From Gammaproteobacteria bacterium 50_400_T64 (GTDB lineage: Bacteria > Pseudomonadota > Gammaproteobacteria > Pseudomonadales > Porticoccaceae), in the NCBI GenBank assembly GCA_002162755.1, contig MAAS01000005.1, positions 1 through 64,000 on the forward strand: a stretch of DNA of 64,000 nucleotides, in the 5' to 3' direction. Position numbers and translations under genes: made by a program. The notes below the pieces were generated by a model. The model made no database searches, was not told the DNA's origin, and worked only from the letters and a program-made list of their open reading frames with translations. Position 1 is the stretch's first letter. Each line of letters opens with the position of its first letter. Of the stretch, positions 19,386 through 28,560 are shown piece by piece.

Positions 19386-20810
19386 TTACTCGCCCTGTAT
19401 CTTTTCCACTATTGCTGTCGTTGAACAGTCATCGAGAAAATCGAGCGCTTGTACTCCCCCCCCGTAAGACTCAACAATTTCCCAACCCACGACCTGTTCT
19501 TTTTTGTAGTCCCCGCCCTTAACCAAAATATCGGGACGAATCAGCTCGAGTAGTCTTTCCGGTGTGTCATCGGTAAACACTAGCACCCAGTCGACGGATT
19601 CAAGACCCGCCAACACAGCCATGCGCCGATCTTCAGAATTAATTGGCCGACCCTCACCTTTAAGGCGACGCACCGATTCATCGGCATTCACCGCGACAAT
19701 TAATCGCTGACCCAGGCCACGCGCCTGCTCGAGATAACCGACATGCCCGGCATGCAAAATATCGAAACAACCATTGGTAAAAACGATGTTCTCACCGTGA
19801 GCGCGAGCATCCGCCAGATCAACCAACAGCTGCTCTTCATTAACAACACCGCGCCCGTGGCCTTGCTCAAACTGCAGAGCACGGCGTAACTCGGGCGCAC
19901 TAATAGTGGCTGTACCCAGTTTTCCGACCACGATACTCGCCGCTAAATTGGCCAGCACGACCGCAGACGTCAACTCTTCACCCGCACCCAGAGCGGCGGC
20001 TAATACGGAGATCACCGTATCGCCCGCGCCAGTAACATCAAAGACCTCACGCGCTCGCGCTGGCAGATGAAATTCTGGCATGCCCTGACGCAGCAGAGTC
20101 ATGCCATGTTCGCCACGGGTGACCAATAAAGCTGTCAAATTCAGCTTTTCAAGCAGGGCCAGGCCCTTTTCAACAAGCTCTCCCTCACTGGCACAAGGGC
20201 CGACGACCGCTTCAAATTCACCCATATTCGGGGTGATCAAAGTGGCGCCTTGATAGCGGCTAAAATCACTACCTTTGGGGTCAACCAGAACCGGGATGCT
20301 AAGTTTGCTGGCCGCTTGAATCAATTCGACGGGGTTTTGCAGCGCGCCCTTGCCATAATCCGAGAGCACCAGAGCACTGACACCTTCTAGCAAGACCTCT
20401 ACTTTGCTGGGAATCTGGTCAGTATCGGCCGCTGTAAATGCCTCCTCAAAATCGAGGCGTAATAATTGTTGATGGCGGCTAATCACACGTAACTTGGTAA
20501 TCGTCGGTTTATCCGTAGAAACCTGGAAATCTGTGCGAATACCCGCCGAGTTAAAACGAGTCTCGAGAGAGTACGCCGCTTCATCCGCGCCGACGACACC
20601 GACAAGAGAAGCCCCTGCGCCCAGCGCCGCGATATTGAGAGCAACATTGCCAGCACCACCGACTCGGTCTTCCAGCTGCTCCACCTTCACTACGGGTACA
20701 GGCGCTTCCGGTGAAATTCTCGAGGTCGGCCCCTGCCAGTAGCGGTCGAGCATGACATCGCCAACCACTAATATTTGCGCGCCGTCAAAGCGTGGCATCT
20801 TTACCTTCAA
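19386..20810 (-). CDS. hldE: bifunctional heptose-7-phosphate kinase / heptose-1-phosphate adenylyltransferase
   Basis: HldE makes ADP-D-glycero-D-manno-heptose for the LPS inner core: the N-terminal domain phosphorylates heptose 7-phosphate at C1 and the C-terminal domain adenylylates it. The 474 residues contain a PfkB kinase domain (about 8-320: VGDVMLDRYW, VGGAGNVALN, DVTGAGDTVISVLAAAL) and a nucleotidyltransferase domain (about 340-470: FTNGCFDILHAGHVGYLEQA with the HxGH motif). The length is standard for the fused form. It is immediately upstream of other core genes and follows waaC on the same strand. Confidence 0.96.
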   Translation of the reverse strand: MKVKMPRFDGAQILVVGDVMLDRYWQGPTSRISPEAPVPVVKVEQLEDRVGGAGNVALNIAALGAGASLVGVVGADEAAYSLETRFNSAGIRTDFQVSTDKPTITKLRVISRHQQLLRLDFEEAFTAADTDQIPSKVEVLLEGVSALVLSDYGKGALQNPVELIQAASKLSIPVLVDPKGSDFSRYQGATLITPNMGEFEAVVGPCASEGELVEKGLALLEKLNLTALLVTRGEHGMTLLRQGMPEFHLPARAREVFDVTGAGDTVISVLAAALGAGEELTSAVVLANLAASIVVGKLGTATISAPELRRALQFEQGHGRGVVNEEQLLVDLADARAHGENIVFTNGCFDILHAGHVGYLEQARGLGQRLIVAVNADESVRRLKGEGRPINSEDRRMAVLAGLESVDWVLVFTDDTPERLLELIRPDILVKGGDYKKEQVVGWEIVESYGGGVQALDFLDDCSTTAIVEKIQGE

Positions 20811-20882
20811 GTTGACTCTCCGTTTACTCTGTTTATCTTTAAGCCGAAAAAAACACTGCCTGCAGCAACCCTTACCGAGGCA

Positions 20883-21950
20883 CTAGCCCTGCGTGGCATC
20901 ACTGGCAATGACAGGCGCATTACTCTGCAATTGTACAAGAGCCTGCCACACGTCATGGGCACCAATCGTTTTCATGCACTGGGCCTGCTCGCCCTTATAG
21001 CCCGCTGTTTCACAATGCTGTTTATAGCAAGGGCTGCAATCGAAACCGACGGTTTGTACATGGCAGACCCTCTCTCCCGTCGCGCCGATCAAATGAGGGT
21101 CTGTGGCTCCATACAATGTCACCGTGGGCACGTCGAGGGCGGCGGCCACGTGGGCAAGACCGGTATCAACACAAACGGCACCTGCACTTGTCACTAGCAC
21201 ACCGGCAAGCTCACCTAGGCTAAGCCGTGGCAACACCTGGCAATGGGGGAAAGAGCTCGCGATACTCTCCGCCTGAGCCTTTTCGTCGGGGGAGCCCCAG
21301 GGTAACAGCACCTCATAACCTTGCTCACCCGCGCGTTCAATAAGTTCGCACCAGTGGTCATCCGCCCAGCGCTTGTTCGACCAGCTGGCATTTTGTACAA
21401 ACACGAGAAAAGGCGATGCGGGCAGTTCAAATGGCGCTTGTGGCCACTGCCGGGATGAAAGCCCAAAATCTGGCGGCGTGGTCGGCAGGGGATAATCTAA
21501 GGCCTGAGAAAAAAGCTGACGCCAGCGATCGACCGCTAATTGGTCTCTCGAAACCCCGTGCCGATGTCGGTAGGCAAGGTGTGCGACCCATTCGCTGACA
21601 GAATGGCTATCTGGGCCGTGTTTAATACCACGCGCCAGGCGCGTGACCAGTGCACTTTTCCAGTTTGTTTGCCCGTCGATGACGACATCGTAGTGAGTGC
21701 TGCGCAAGTCTTTGAAAAAGCGCCCCAGCTCACCGCTCTTCCAGACCTGACGGAGCGTCGCACGCCAACGGCGATGGGCAGTCGTTAGCGTGCGCTGCAC
21801 CGCCGCATGCCAGTGGGGGATTTCGGCAAAAGACTCGTCCACCGCCCAGTCAAAACTGATATCAGGATACGCTTTCTGCGCATCGCTAAGGGCAGGTAGC
21901 GCTTGCACGAGATCGCCCATCGATGTCAGCTTAACCAGTAAAACCTTCAT
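20883..21950 (-). CDS. waaC: LPS heptosyltransferase I
   Basis: Transfers the first heptose from ADP-heptose to Kdo2-lipid A at the inner membrane (GT9 family). The 355 residues begin MKVLLVKLTSMGDLVQALPA, the family N-terminus, with the conserved SMGDLV loop. The donor-binding region is VTSAGAVCVDTGLAHVAAAL followed by PTVTLYGATDP. DIVIDGQTNWKSALV-type residues support HepI over HepII. It is upstream of hldE, 72 bases away, and both are probably cotranscribed. Confidence 0.92.
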   Translation of the reverse strand: MKVLLVKLTSMGDLVQALPALSDAQKAYPDISFDWAVDESFAEIPHWHAAVQRTLTTAHRRWRATLRQVWKSGELGRFFKDLRSTHYDVVIDGQTNWKSALVTRLARGIKHGPDSHSVSEWVAHLAYRHRHGVSRDQLAVDRWRQLFSQALDYPLPTTPPDFGLSSRQWPQAPFELPASPFLVFVQNASWSNKRWADDHWCELIERAGEQGYEVLLPWGSPDEKAQAESIASSFPHCQVLPRLSLGELAGVLVTSAGAVCVDTGLAHVAAALDVPTVTLYGATDPHLIGATGERVCHVQTVGFDCSPCYKQHCETAGYKGEQAQCMKTIGAHDVWQALVQLQSNAPVIASDATQG

Positions 21951-22030
21951 GGGCGCGAACTTGTAGAGACAATAAGCAAGGCTAAGGGGCTTAATTCAAA
22001 CATCGAGCGGAGTATTCCCTGAATGACGAT

Positions 22031-22672
22031 TCAAGCCGGAGCGTTAGAAGCCCCAGCAAATAACTTTTTAAGCTTTGCACTAATGCGATGAAAAAACTGA
22101 TGCTTGCCTTTCGCGGCCTCACCAACGAGATAGTTCATTTGTATCGACAGGCGCTTGCCAACGACTGGCTTGTGACCATGCCAGCAGTTATCGGTCACTT
22201 TAAACGCGATAAGAGTACCGGCACTGGGCGGTACTTCTTCGACAAAATTTTCAATATCTTCACCGTCGCGCAGTACGCGCAAATTGCCACCTTCAGCCTC
22301 CCAGCTGTCATTTAAATACAACAGCACGGTCACTACTTTGGTCTTCGAGTCCGTATGAATACGCCCATCTTTTTCACGCATCACGCCACGTACCGTGGTC
22401 ATTATCGGAAAGCCATCAAGACTAAAGCCAAATTTGTTGGCTACCACACGGCGAAACGCATCACTTTGCATTTCCGTGAGTAAAGACTCATAAGCCTCGC
22501 CCCCCGACACTTCAGAAATGGGAATACTGCCCGGATGCTGGATTTCAGGGAAGTCTTGCAGAACCGCCGAAAGCGCTTCGCCCTGTACAAAGCCAGGCAC
22601 GACTATGTAGGGGTAAGGGTCTGTTCTAAGGCGTTCATTACTGAACGCATCTAACTCAAGCATGAGGGGCAA
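22031..22672 (-). CDS. 2OG-Fe(II) oxygenase family protein
   Basis: A 213-residue cytoplasmic dioxygenase fold. The iron facial triad can be placed as His and Asp in GRIHTDSKTKVVTVLLYLND and the distal His in VTDNCWHGHKP, followed by Arg in GKRLSIQMNYL for 2-oxoglutarate. Similar proteins occur inside polysaccharide and LPS loci, where a sugar- or core-modifying hydroxylation is possible; no substrate can be assigned. It lies 80 bases downstream of waaC's start in the minus-strand direction, so it precedes waaC and may share its transcript. Confidence 0.85.
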   Translation of the reverse strand: MPLMLELDAFSNERLRTDPYPYIVVPGFVQGEALSAVLQDFPEIQHPGSIPISEVSGGEAYESLLTEMQSDAFRRVVANKFGFSLDGFPIMTTVRGVMREKDGRIHTDSKTKVVTVLLYLNDSWEAEGGNLRVLRDGEDIENFVEEVPPSAGTLIAFKVTDNCWHGHKPVVGKRLSIQMNYLVGEAAKGKHQFFHRISAKLKKLFAGASNAPA

Positions 22673-22698
22673 CTCCGAGCAACTGAAAGCCTGCGTAT

Positions 22699-22719
22699 GC
22701 TACCACAGCACACGGTAGC
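22699..22719. promoter_or_regulatory. hairpin / inverted repeat in the divergent region upstream of the 2OG oxygenase
   Basis: A perfect 6-bp inverted repeat, GCTACC/GGTAGC, with a 9-base spacer lies 27 bases upstream of the oxygenase ATG and within the gap to the divergent membrane protein. It could be an operator or a leader hairpin. Confidence 0.3.
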
Positions 22720-22855
22720 GCCCCATACCCTGCTGTTCTGAATAGCAGCTTCCCCACTAAAATACTGCTTGCGACCAAGGCTTTGGGTATACTTATTTTT
22801 AGCTTGTAAACCACTCTTTCGCAGCCTCACTATCAGGCTCCTAAAAACTTATTCC

Positions 22856-24457
22856 ATGACAAATATTTTAAACGTAAAACATTTGATAAAACCTGATCAA
22901 GACATCATGCGCGGCAAGATGGCTGTTTATGGTTTTACCTGCTTATTTAGCCTCGTGCTTTTTTTCACCTATACCGCGACTAGCGATCTTCTCAACGATG
23001 ACGGCATGAACTATATCTACGCCGCACAAGCTCTGGGCGATGGGCTGCCCGAGCTGGCCAGAAGTTACCGCGAAGAAGTGCTCTTCTATAATCAGATTAC
23101 ATTCCTGTCCTCACTCACCCGCCTAGACCTATACCCCAGCGCTCAACTCCTTAGCGTGTTCTGGCAAGTCATACTCGCGATGGGCTTTATTGCAGTCACC
23201 CGCTCCTTCGATAAGTCACCACTCGGGCAAATCATTGCCCTGGCCGTCTTTTTTAGCATGATGAGTCTCAATCATTTGCGACCGGATATTATTCGGGGCT
23301 TTGGTTTTTGGGCCCTACAGCTCTGGTCAGTTTGGGCCGCACTACGTTTTTCCAAATACAAAGGTTTTGCCAAATACAAAGCCTGGCGCTTTGCCCTGCT
23401 TTGGTTAGTATTGTGCTGCGCCTCAATTATCTATCGTACCGAGGGTATCGCCTACCTTGTATTAATTCCTGTTTTTTATAGTCTAAGCACACCATTTGCC
23501 AGTAAACACTGGATAAAGATCACCAGCGCAATCATTATTCTCGCCGGAATTATAGGGTTTAGCGCATCACATGAGCCCACAAACTCACGGAAAATTATTA
23601 GCGAGCTTACACAACCGACAAACATTTCCAGCGTTAACAAATGGCAACGGGAATTGAACAGACTCGAACTAGCGAATAGCAATTTCAAACAATTAAAAAA
23701 AGATATTGGCGAAGTCATGCCAAATAAGTGGGCGCAGCGCAGCGTTAATGATGTGCTGATTGGCGGCTTCATCTTCCATGTATTAATTACCCTTATAAAA
23801 ACACTGAACACACCGTTACTCGCGCTATCGTTCTATCGAGGAAATATACAACACGCTTTTCTGAGAAACCCTCAACACAAGCTGCTAACAATTTATATCG
23901 CCACCGGCATTCTCGTTGGCCTGGCCAGCGTGTACAGCAGATACTTTGTCAGCACGCGTTATATTATGCTGCCAGCCATTCTTGCCGGCATCCCCATCAG
24001 CTTAGTATTAAGCCAAACTTATCAGTCGTTGATGGGTTCACAACAAACCCGCTCCCGCGTATGGCGATATAGCTTAATAGCGTTGCCGGTGCTCGCTTGT
24101 GCCTATCCTATCAGTCAGCAGAACAATGACAAACGCTATATCCAAGATGCGGGCCAATGGGTTGGAAGTCACCTGAAAGGTGAAAAAGGTATTTATTTTA
24201 ACGAGCAAAAAGTCGCTTTTTACGCCAGCGATTACACGAACAACAGTTTCAAAATAGAATACCAGGGCATGCAAAGCCTGATACAGAAGGGTTATCGGTA
24301 TGCGGTGTTGTACGAAAGTGGAACCGATAGCACCCCGCCGTTTCCTCAGTCAGGCCTGACGGAATACCGACTGAAGACTTTCCAGAACAAACGTGGTCGC
24401 TCAGTGACCCTATACAAGCTACCTACACCGGACACTAGTTCATCAACACGCAACTGA
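22856..24457 (+). CDS. polytopic membrane protein, GT-C-like glycosyltransferase or polymerase candidate
   Basis: A 533-residue inner-membrane protein. I start at ATG 22856 (MTNILNVKHLIKPDQD); the ORF track begins 29 codons earlier. Around ten hydrophobic segments are visible, the first after MRGKMAVYGF. The first periplasmic loop carries LLNDDGMNYIYAAQALGDG, an acidic motif like the catalytic Asp of GT-C enzymes (ArnT, Pmt, Wzy-like). The C-terminal 100 residues are soluble, ending RGRSVTLYKLP. It lies in the LPS locus upstream of two kinases, so a core or O-antigen sugar transfer using a lipid-linked donor is plausible. No family name is assigned with certainty. Confidence 0.65.
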   Translation: MTNILNVKHLIKPDQDIMRGKMAVYGFTCLFSLVLFFTYTATSDLLNDDGMNYIYAAQALGDGLPELARSYREEVLFYNQITFLSSLTRLDLYPSAQLLSVFWQVILAMGFIAVTRSFDKSPLGQIIALAVFFSMMSLNHLRPDIIRGFGFWALQLWSVWAALRFSKYKGFAKYKAWRFALLWLVLCCASIIYRTEGIAYLVLIPVFYSLSTPFASKHWIKITSAIIILAGIIGFSASHEPTNSRKIISELTQPTNISSVNKWQRELNRLELANSNFKQLKKDIGEVMPNKWAQRSVNDVLIGGFIFHVLITLIKTLNTPLLALSFYRGNIQHAFLRNPQHKLLTIYIATGILVGLASVYSRYFVSTRYIMLPAILAGIPISLVLSQTYQSLMGSQQTRSRVWRYSLIALPVLACAYPISQQNNDKRYIQDAGQWVGSHLKGEKGIYFNEQKVAFYASDYTNNSFKIEYQGMQSLIQKGYRYAVLYESGTDSTPPFPQSGLTEYRLKTFQNKRGRSVTLYKLPTPDTSSSTRN

Positions 24458-24482
24458 ATGGCAAGCAGCCCCGACACTCACA

Positions 24483-25346
24483 ATGGGACCGTCGATAATG
24501 CCCAAGTCATACCCCGGATTTACATTAGAACGTGATGGGCCTTGGGTTTATTATCGAAATAAAACCGTGGAGCCATTCGAGAGCCCAACCTCGATAACCC
24601 TTGAATTACCCATGGCCCACCTCATCTCTGCGCAAGAAGAGATCGCATCCTCCTGCTTCTCCCATGTCTGCAAAGCAGTATTTGATAACAAAGGTAGTGA
24701 CCTTACTACCTACCTCAAAGGCATGGATTTTAAATCCCCCCGTGATGCTATCAAGCAGCAGTTGAGCAAAAGTCGCGCTATCAAAGCCTTTGAGGCAGAG
24801 CTGCTTCTGCAGTCTCTAGGCTTCGACACACCGACCACACTACTCACCGGATGGCGGCAAAGACTGTTCTTCAAGGATAGTTTTTTCACCCTCAGTGCGG
24901 CGCTCATCGGCTATGAGGATCTATACACAGTCGTGGCACAACTCGGCAAACAATCAACCCAGCAAAAGAGAATCTTCATCAAGCAGTTTTCCAGCACAAT
25001 TGCCCGCATGCATAGGGACAATATCGGCCACGGAGACCTTCGTGCGGGCAATGTAATGTGTCAATACAGCCATCACTGGAAGTTCTCATTTCTCGATAAT
25101 GAGCGCACCCGGCAGTATGCAAAACTACCGGAAAACATCCGTATTAAAAACCTCGTCCAGCTAAACCTCCTGCTCAGCCCGGTTATTTCAAAAACCGACC
25201 GACAGCGTTTTTTCAATCATTACTCTGCACTTTGCTATGGGAGAACCAATAAAGATCTACTCAACAAAGTTATGAGTAAGACCCGTAAACGGCTTCAAAT
25301 AATGCTCGGTAAAAAGAAGATAGGGACTACTGATTTATGGCTATAG
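24483..25346 (+). CDS. lipopolysaccharide kinase-like protein (Kdo/WaaP family), first of a pair
   Basis: A 287-residue protein kinase-like fold used to phosphorylate LPS core sugars. The catalytic loop is NIGHGDLRAGNVM (HGDxxxxN) and the metal-binding aspartate is in FSFLDNERTRQY. It follows the GT-C-like gene by 25 bases and overlaps the next kinase by 10 bases (ATGGCTATAG), so the two are translationally coupled. Its composition is more AT-rich than waaG or waaF by eye. The substrate (Kdo or heptose) cannot be read from the sequence. Confidence 0.75.
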   Translation: MGPSIMPKSYPGFTLERDGPWVYYRNKTVEPFESPTSITLELPMAHLISAQEEIASSCFSHVCKAVFDNKGSDLTTYLKGMDFKSPRDAIKQQLSKSRAIKAFEAELLLQSLGFDTPTTLLTGWRQRLFFKDSFFTLSAALIGYEDLYTVVAQLGKQSTQQKRIFIKQFSSTIARMHRDNIGHGDLRAGNVMCQYSHHWKFSFLDNERTRQYAKLPENIRIKNLVQLNLLLSPVISKTDRQRFFNHYSALCYGRTNKDLLNKVMSKTRKRLQIMLGKKKIGTTDLWL

Positions 25347-26110
25347 CAGACGATCATAAAAAATATCGCGCCATCGTAAAAAACATGCTTGCTGACGGCG
25401 GACTATTTGAAAACATTAACTCGGCAGAGATCCATCCCCCCTATCGTATCAAGGGTATGATGCGCCGAGATTTTTTCGGAAACACTGCTGCAAACATTAT
25501 TAGCGGCATTGACCCGCTACTTAAAAACGGCACCATTATTAAAACAGACAGGGCAACCACTGTTTCAAAAGCAAGCATCGCGGGCCAGAATGTCATCATT
25601 AAACGCTACAATAATCAGGGTTTTTTAAATTCATTAAAATACACTCTGGCAGGATCCCGGGCCAAACGGGTATGGCGTGAAACCTACCTACTACAGCAGC
25701 TGGGTATTACCACACCGATAGCACTGGGCTATTTTGACGTCCTGCACAACGGCAGAGTTATACGATCCTATCTTCTTAATGCGTTTTGCTCTGGGCCGAG
25801 CCTGCATGACCTTCTTCTAAATTCAATCATAACGCTTGATGAATGGCCTGCCATAAACGACCAGGTCAACAACCTGCTCAACATTCTTCATTCAAAAGGC
25901 ATCACTCACGGTGACATTAAGCACACCAACATCCTTTATGAGAAAGGTGGCCTAGTGCTTATCGACCTAGACTCACTGGCCATTCATCGCTCAGAAAAAA
26001 AATTAAAGCGCAGCATTGAAAAAGACCGAAAAGCCTATACAAAGAAAATAAATTTAGATCCGAATGAATATATAAAAAGAAAGAAAATTGAATTAAATAT
26101 TAGCCACTAG
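25337..26110 (+). CDS. lipopolysaccharide kinase-like protein (Kdo/WaaP family), second of a pair
   Basis: A 257-residue kinase with ATP-site residues around AGQNVIIKRYNNQG, a conserved WRETYLLQQLGITTPIALGY helix, the catalytic loop GITHGDIKHTNILYE and the metal Asp in LVLIDLDSLAIHRS. The C-terminus is Lys-rich (KRKKIELNISH), as expected for a protein at the inner face of the membrane. It is coupled to the preceding kinase by an overlap. The two are only distantly alike, so they probably act on different core positions. The 3' half is very AT-rich. Confidence 0.75.
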   Translation: MAIADDHKKYRAIVKNMLADGGLFENINSAEIHPPYRIKGMMRRDFFGNTAANIISGIDPLLKNGTIIKTDRATTVSKASIAGQNVIIKRYNNQGFLNSLKYTLAGSRAKRVWRETYLLQQLGITTPIALGYFDVLHNGRVIRSYLLNAFCSGPSLHDLLLNSIITLDEWPAINDQVNNLLNILHSKGITHGDIKHTNILYEKGGLVLIDLDSLAIHRSEKKLKRSIEKDRKAYTKKINLDPNEYIKRKKIELNISH

Positions 26111-26127
26111 CTTATGAATTCGACCAC

Positions 26128-26556
26128 TTATATAAGCGGCTTCATATAGGGCTCAAAGCGCGAGGCATACATCGTATTCGCCGGCACATCTTTTAGTACA
26201 ACCGCTCCTGCTGCAATTACCGCACCATCGCCAACAACAACGTCACCCAACACCATTGCACCGGCACCAACTTCCACATTATTACCAATGACCGGATACT
26301 TGTCTTTCACCTGCCCCAGCGTGACATTTTGCCGAATAATGCAATGTTCGCCAATTTTTACCTTTCCACCAATCACAATACCTACCGGGTGCCAAAACTC
26401 CGTGCTTTTTGGCAAGCGATAAATTTTCATATCACAGGATGTTAACAAGCGAAGATCCCAGCCACGGACAATAACGACCAACAAATCTCTAATAAAATTT
26501 CTAAAACGTTTTATTTTGTGCAGTAAAGGCCGTATCACATTTTTATAAATAGACAT
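26128..26556 (-). CDS. serine-acetyltransferase-like left-handed beta-helix acyltransferase
   Basis: A 142-residue protein. The N-terminal 45 residues are a basic amphipathic/hydrophobic anchor (LHKIKRFRNFIRDLLVVIVR). Residues 50-142 form hexapeptide repeats (GIVIGGKVKIGEHCIIRQNV, VIGNNVEVGAGAMVLGDVVV, GDGAVIAAGAVVLKDVPANT), the fold of CysE/NodB-type O-acetyltransferases. It is much shorter than CysE and has no CysE N-terminal domain. Its place in the LPS locus suggests O-acetylation of a surface sugar. It is 28 bases downstream of waaP and probably in the same transcript. Confidence 0.78.
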   Translation of the reverse strand: MSIYKNVIRPLLHKIKRFRNFIRDLLVVIVRGWDLRLLTSCDMKIYRLPKSTEFWHPVGIVIGGKVKIGEHCIIRQNVTLGQVKDKYPVIGNNVEVGAGAMVLGDVVVGDGAVIAAGAVVLKDVPANTMYASRFEPYMKPLI

Positions 26557-26584
26557 TTTTCAACCCTCAATCTTCAAATACTTA

Positions 26585-27409
26585 TTACTTAAACGGCAAT
26601 ACTGGCAGGCGCTTAAAATCTCTACGGTAGAGCTGTACTGCACGCTTTGTCACACTACCGAGAAATTCTTCCTGACGACTAAAAACCTCATGTAGTGGCA
26701 TATCAAAATAGACCTTCAAAAAAAGATAGACATCTTTTTTTGTCAGCCCAATATCCAGCGATGAAAAATAAATGCTGGCGATATCTTTCACTAACCAGCG
26801 ACGCGGCACAGCTGTTCGCATCTGCGCACGATGCAAGTCGACAAGAAAAAGTCGCGGGTCATTCTTTGCATTATTATCCCGCGATGACAAATCGAGCAAG
26901 AAGTGACAAATATATAAATCTCGGTGATTAATGCCGTCATCGTGAATCGTCCGCGCTATCGTCGCCACCTTGCGAATTAAGGCGCGTCGCTCACTGGGTG
27001 CTGGCGGTTTATTTGGCCACTGCTCAGCATACTGGGCCAAACTTAAAGTATTACTTAATTCTTCGGTAACCAGAAAGGAGAGTTTTTTAGCCGGATTATG
27101 GCCTTTACAACCATAGGCCAGTGCATTCAGTGAATCGAGACCCAGCTCGTGAACGCGGTTAATTGCCAGCCATTCATTCGCAGCGCCCGTTACTGGCATC
27201 TTCAATTGTAGAAAGTTTTTGAAGATTTCTCGCCAACCGATACCGGTATGCATTTTTCGATAATAGGTTTTCCCGTCCAGCTCAAACTTCATTGTCTGGC
27301 GGCCCTCTTTATCGCGAACCACTTCGCCATCCAGCGCCTGCAATAAAGCAAAGACATCTTTATCACGCCACAGCGCCTGCAACTCACCCCGAAGTATTAA
27401 TTCAGTCAC
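26585..27409 (-). CDS. waaP: LPS core heptose I kinase
   Basis: Phosphorylates heptose I of the inner core, which lets divalent cations bridge LPS molecules and is needed for outer-membrane integrity. The 274 residues contain the WaaP hallmarks MKFELDGKTYYRKMHTGIGW, INHRDLYICHFLLDL (catalytic Asp) and LFLVDLHRAQMR (metal Asp). The start is a GTG that overlaps the waaG stop by 4 bases (GTGA), indicating translational coupling with waaG. Confidence 0.93.
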   Translation of the reverse strand: MTELILRGELQALWRDKDVFALLQALDGEVVRDKEGRQTMKFELDGKTYYRKMHTGIGWREIFKNFLQLKMPVTGAANEWLAINRVHELGLDSLNALAYGCKGHNPAKKLSFLVTEELSNTLSLAQYAEQWPNKPPAPSERRALIRKVATIARTIHDDGINHRDLYICHFLLDLSSRDNNAKNDPRLFLVDLHRAQMRTAVPRRWLVKDIASIYFSSLDIGLTKKDVYLFLKVYFDMPLHEVFSRQEEFLGSVTKRAVQLYRRDFKRLPVLPFK

Positions 27410-28557
27410 TGACCCGCACTCTTTTCATCGGCAAGCTTTTCCATAATATCGACCGCCACTTGAGGGCGACTATAAACATCACTATTTTTCGCAAAGTGTT
27501 CACCCTTAAGATGCCACTGTTCGCCCGGTACAGCGAGAGCCTGATTAATCGCGACCACAAAATCGTCACTATTAAACGGGCTGGCAATCACTGCGCCCAT
27601 CTGCGCATCTCGCACATAGTGCGCATAGCCGCAGACATCACTTGTCACCACCGGCAAACCGGCAATCATCGCTTCGAGTAAGGCATTACCGGTATTTTCT
27701 TTATAGGCGGGATGCAGCAGCACATCGGCCGCCTGCAATAAATCGGGCACATCATCGCGACCACCGAGAAAACGTACCCTCTCATTTAAGCCGAGTTTTT
27801 CCGCCTGACGCACAAATTGTTCACGCTTGTCTTCACCGACCACGAGCAGTACACCATCCACCCCCTGCTCACACAGCGCATGTAAAGCAGCAATACTGCG
27901 ATCCAGCCCTTTGGTTTTATAACCAGAGCCCAGGGCCAGAAAACATTTTTTCTCATCGCTTAAGCCCAACTGCTCGCGCATTTCACGGCGAATCTCACGC
28001 CAGTTATCCGGGGCTACGCGATTAGTGGCAATCCCCGGCGGCAAGGTATGAAATCGATTTTCTGCCGTGCCGTAACACTGTAAAAATCGTTCACGTTCGG
28101 GGCGGGAAACTTCGAGAATTTGTGTTTTCGAGTCAGCACTAAAGACCGCGTCTTCAAGTTTTAAATAGGCTTTTGTTCTCGGCGCCAAGCGATAAAAGAA
28201 ACCCCTTTCAACATTTGCTTTATAGGCAAAACAGGAATCGGCCGCATAGTACAAATCCAGCCCCGGCCATTTATTAAAGCCTACCAGCAAATCATAGGCT
28301 TTTAATTGCGGGCGTAAATCAGCGGCAAAGTTTTGCATGCGCGCCGCATTGTCCCAGCCTCGCGAAGGAATCAGTTGCAGATCAATTTCCGGCGGACAGT
28401 CGCCCTGCCAGTCACTGCAATAAATAGTGACGGCATGACCCCGGGCGATAGCTTCCAACGCCATTGCCAGCATATTGCGCTGTAAGCCGCCGAAGGGAAA
28501 ATACTTATAGAGTGCGAAGGCAAGCTTCAAGGATGGCAGCTCATTGGTTCCGACCAT
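27406..28557 (-). CDS. waaG: LPS core glycosyltransferase WaaG (GT4)
   Basis: Adds the first outer-core hexose to heptose II at the cytoplasmic face. The 383 residues have the WaaG N-terminus LKLAFALYKYFPFGGLQRNM, the acceptor region VGFNKWPGLDLYYAADSCFA, and the GT4 donor motif HPAYKENTGNALLEAMIAGL. It begins 3 bases after the waaF stop and overlaps waaP, so waaF-waaG-waaP is one tight operon, as in Pseudomonas. Confidence 0.93.
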   Translation of the reverse strand: MVGTNELPSLKLAFALYKYFPFGGLQRNMLAMALEAIARGHAVTIYCSDWQGDCPPEIDLQLIPSRGWDNAARMQNFAADLRPQLKAYDLLVGFNKWPGLDLYYAADSCFAYKANVERGFFYRLAPRTKAYLKLEDAVFSADSKTQILEVSRPERERFLQCYGTAENRFHTLPPGIATNRVAPDNWREIRREMREQLGLSDEKKCFLALGSGYKTKGLDRSIAALHALCEQGVDGVLLVVGEDKREQFVRQAEKLGLNERVRFLGGRDDVPDLLQAADVLLHPAYKENTGNALLEAMIAGLPVVTSDVCGYAHYVRDAQMGAVIASPFNSDDFVVAINQALAVPGEQWHLKGEHFAKNSDVYSRPQVAVDIMEKLADEKSAGQ

Positions 28558-28560
28558 GAG

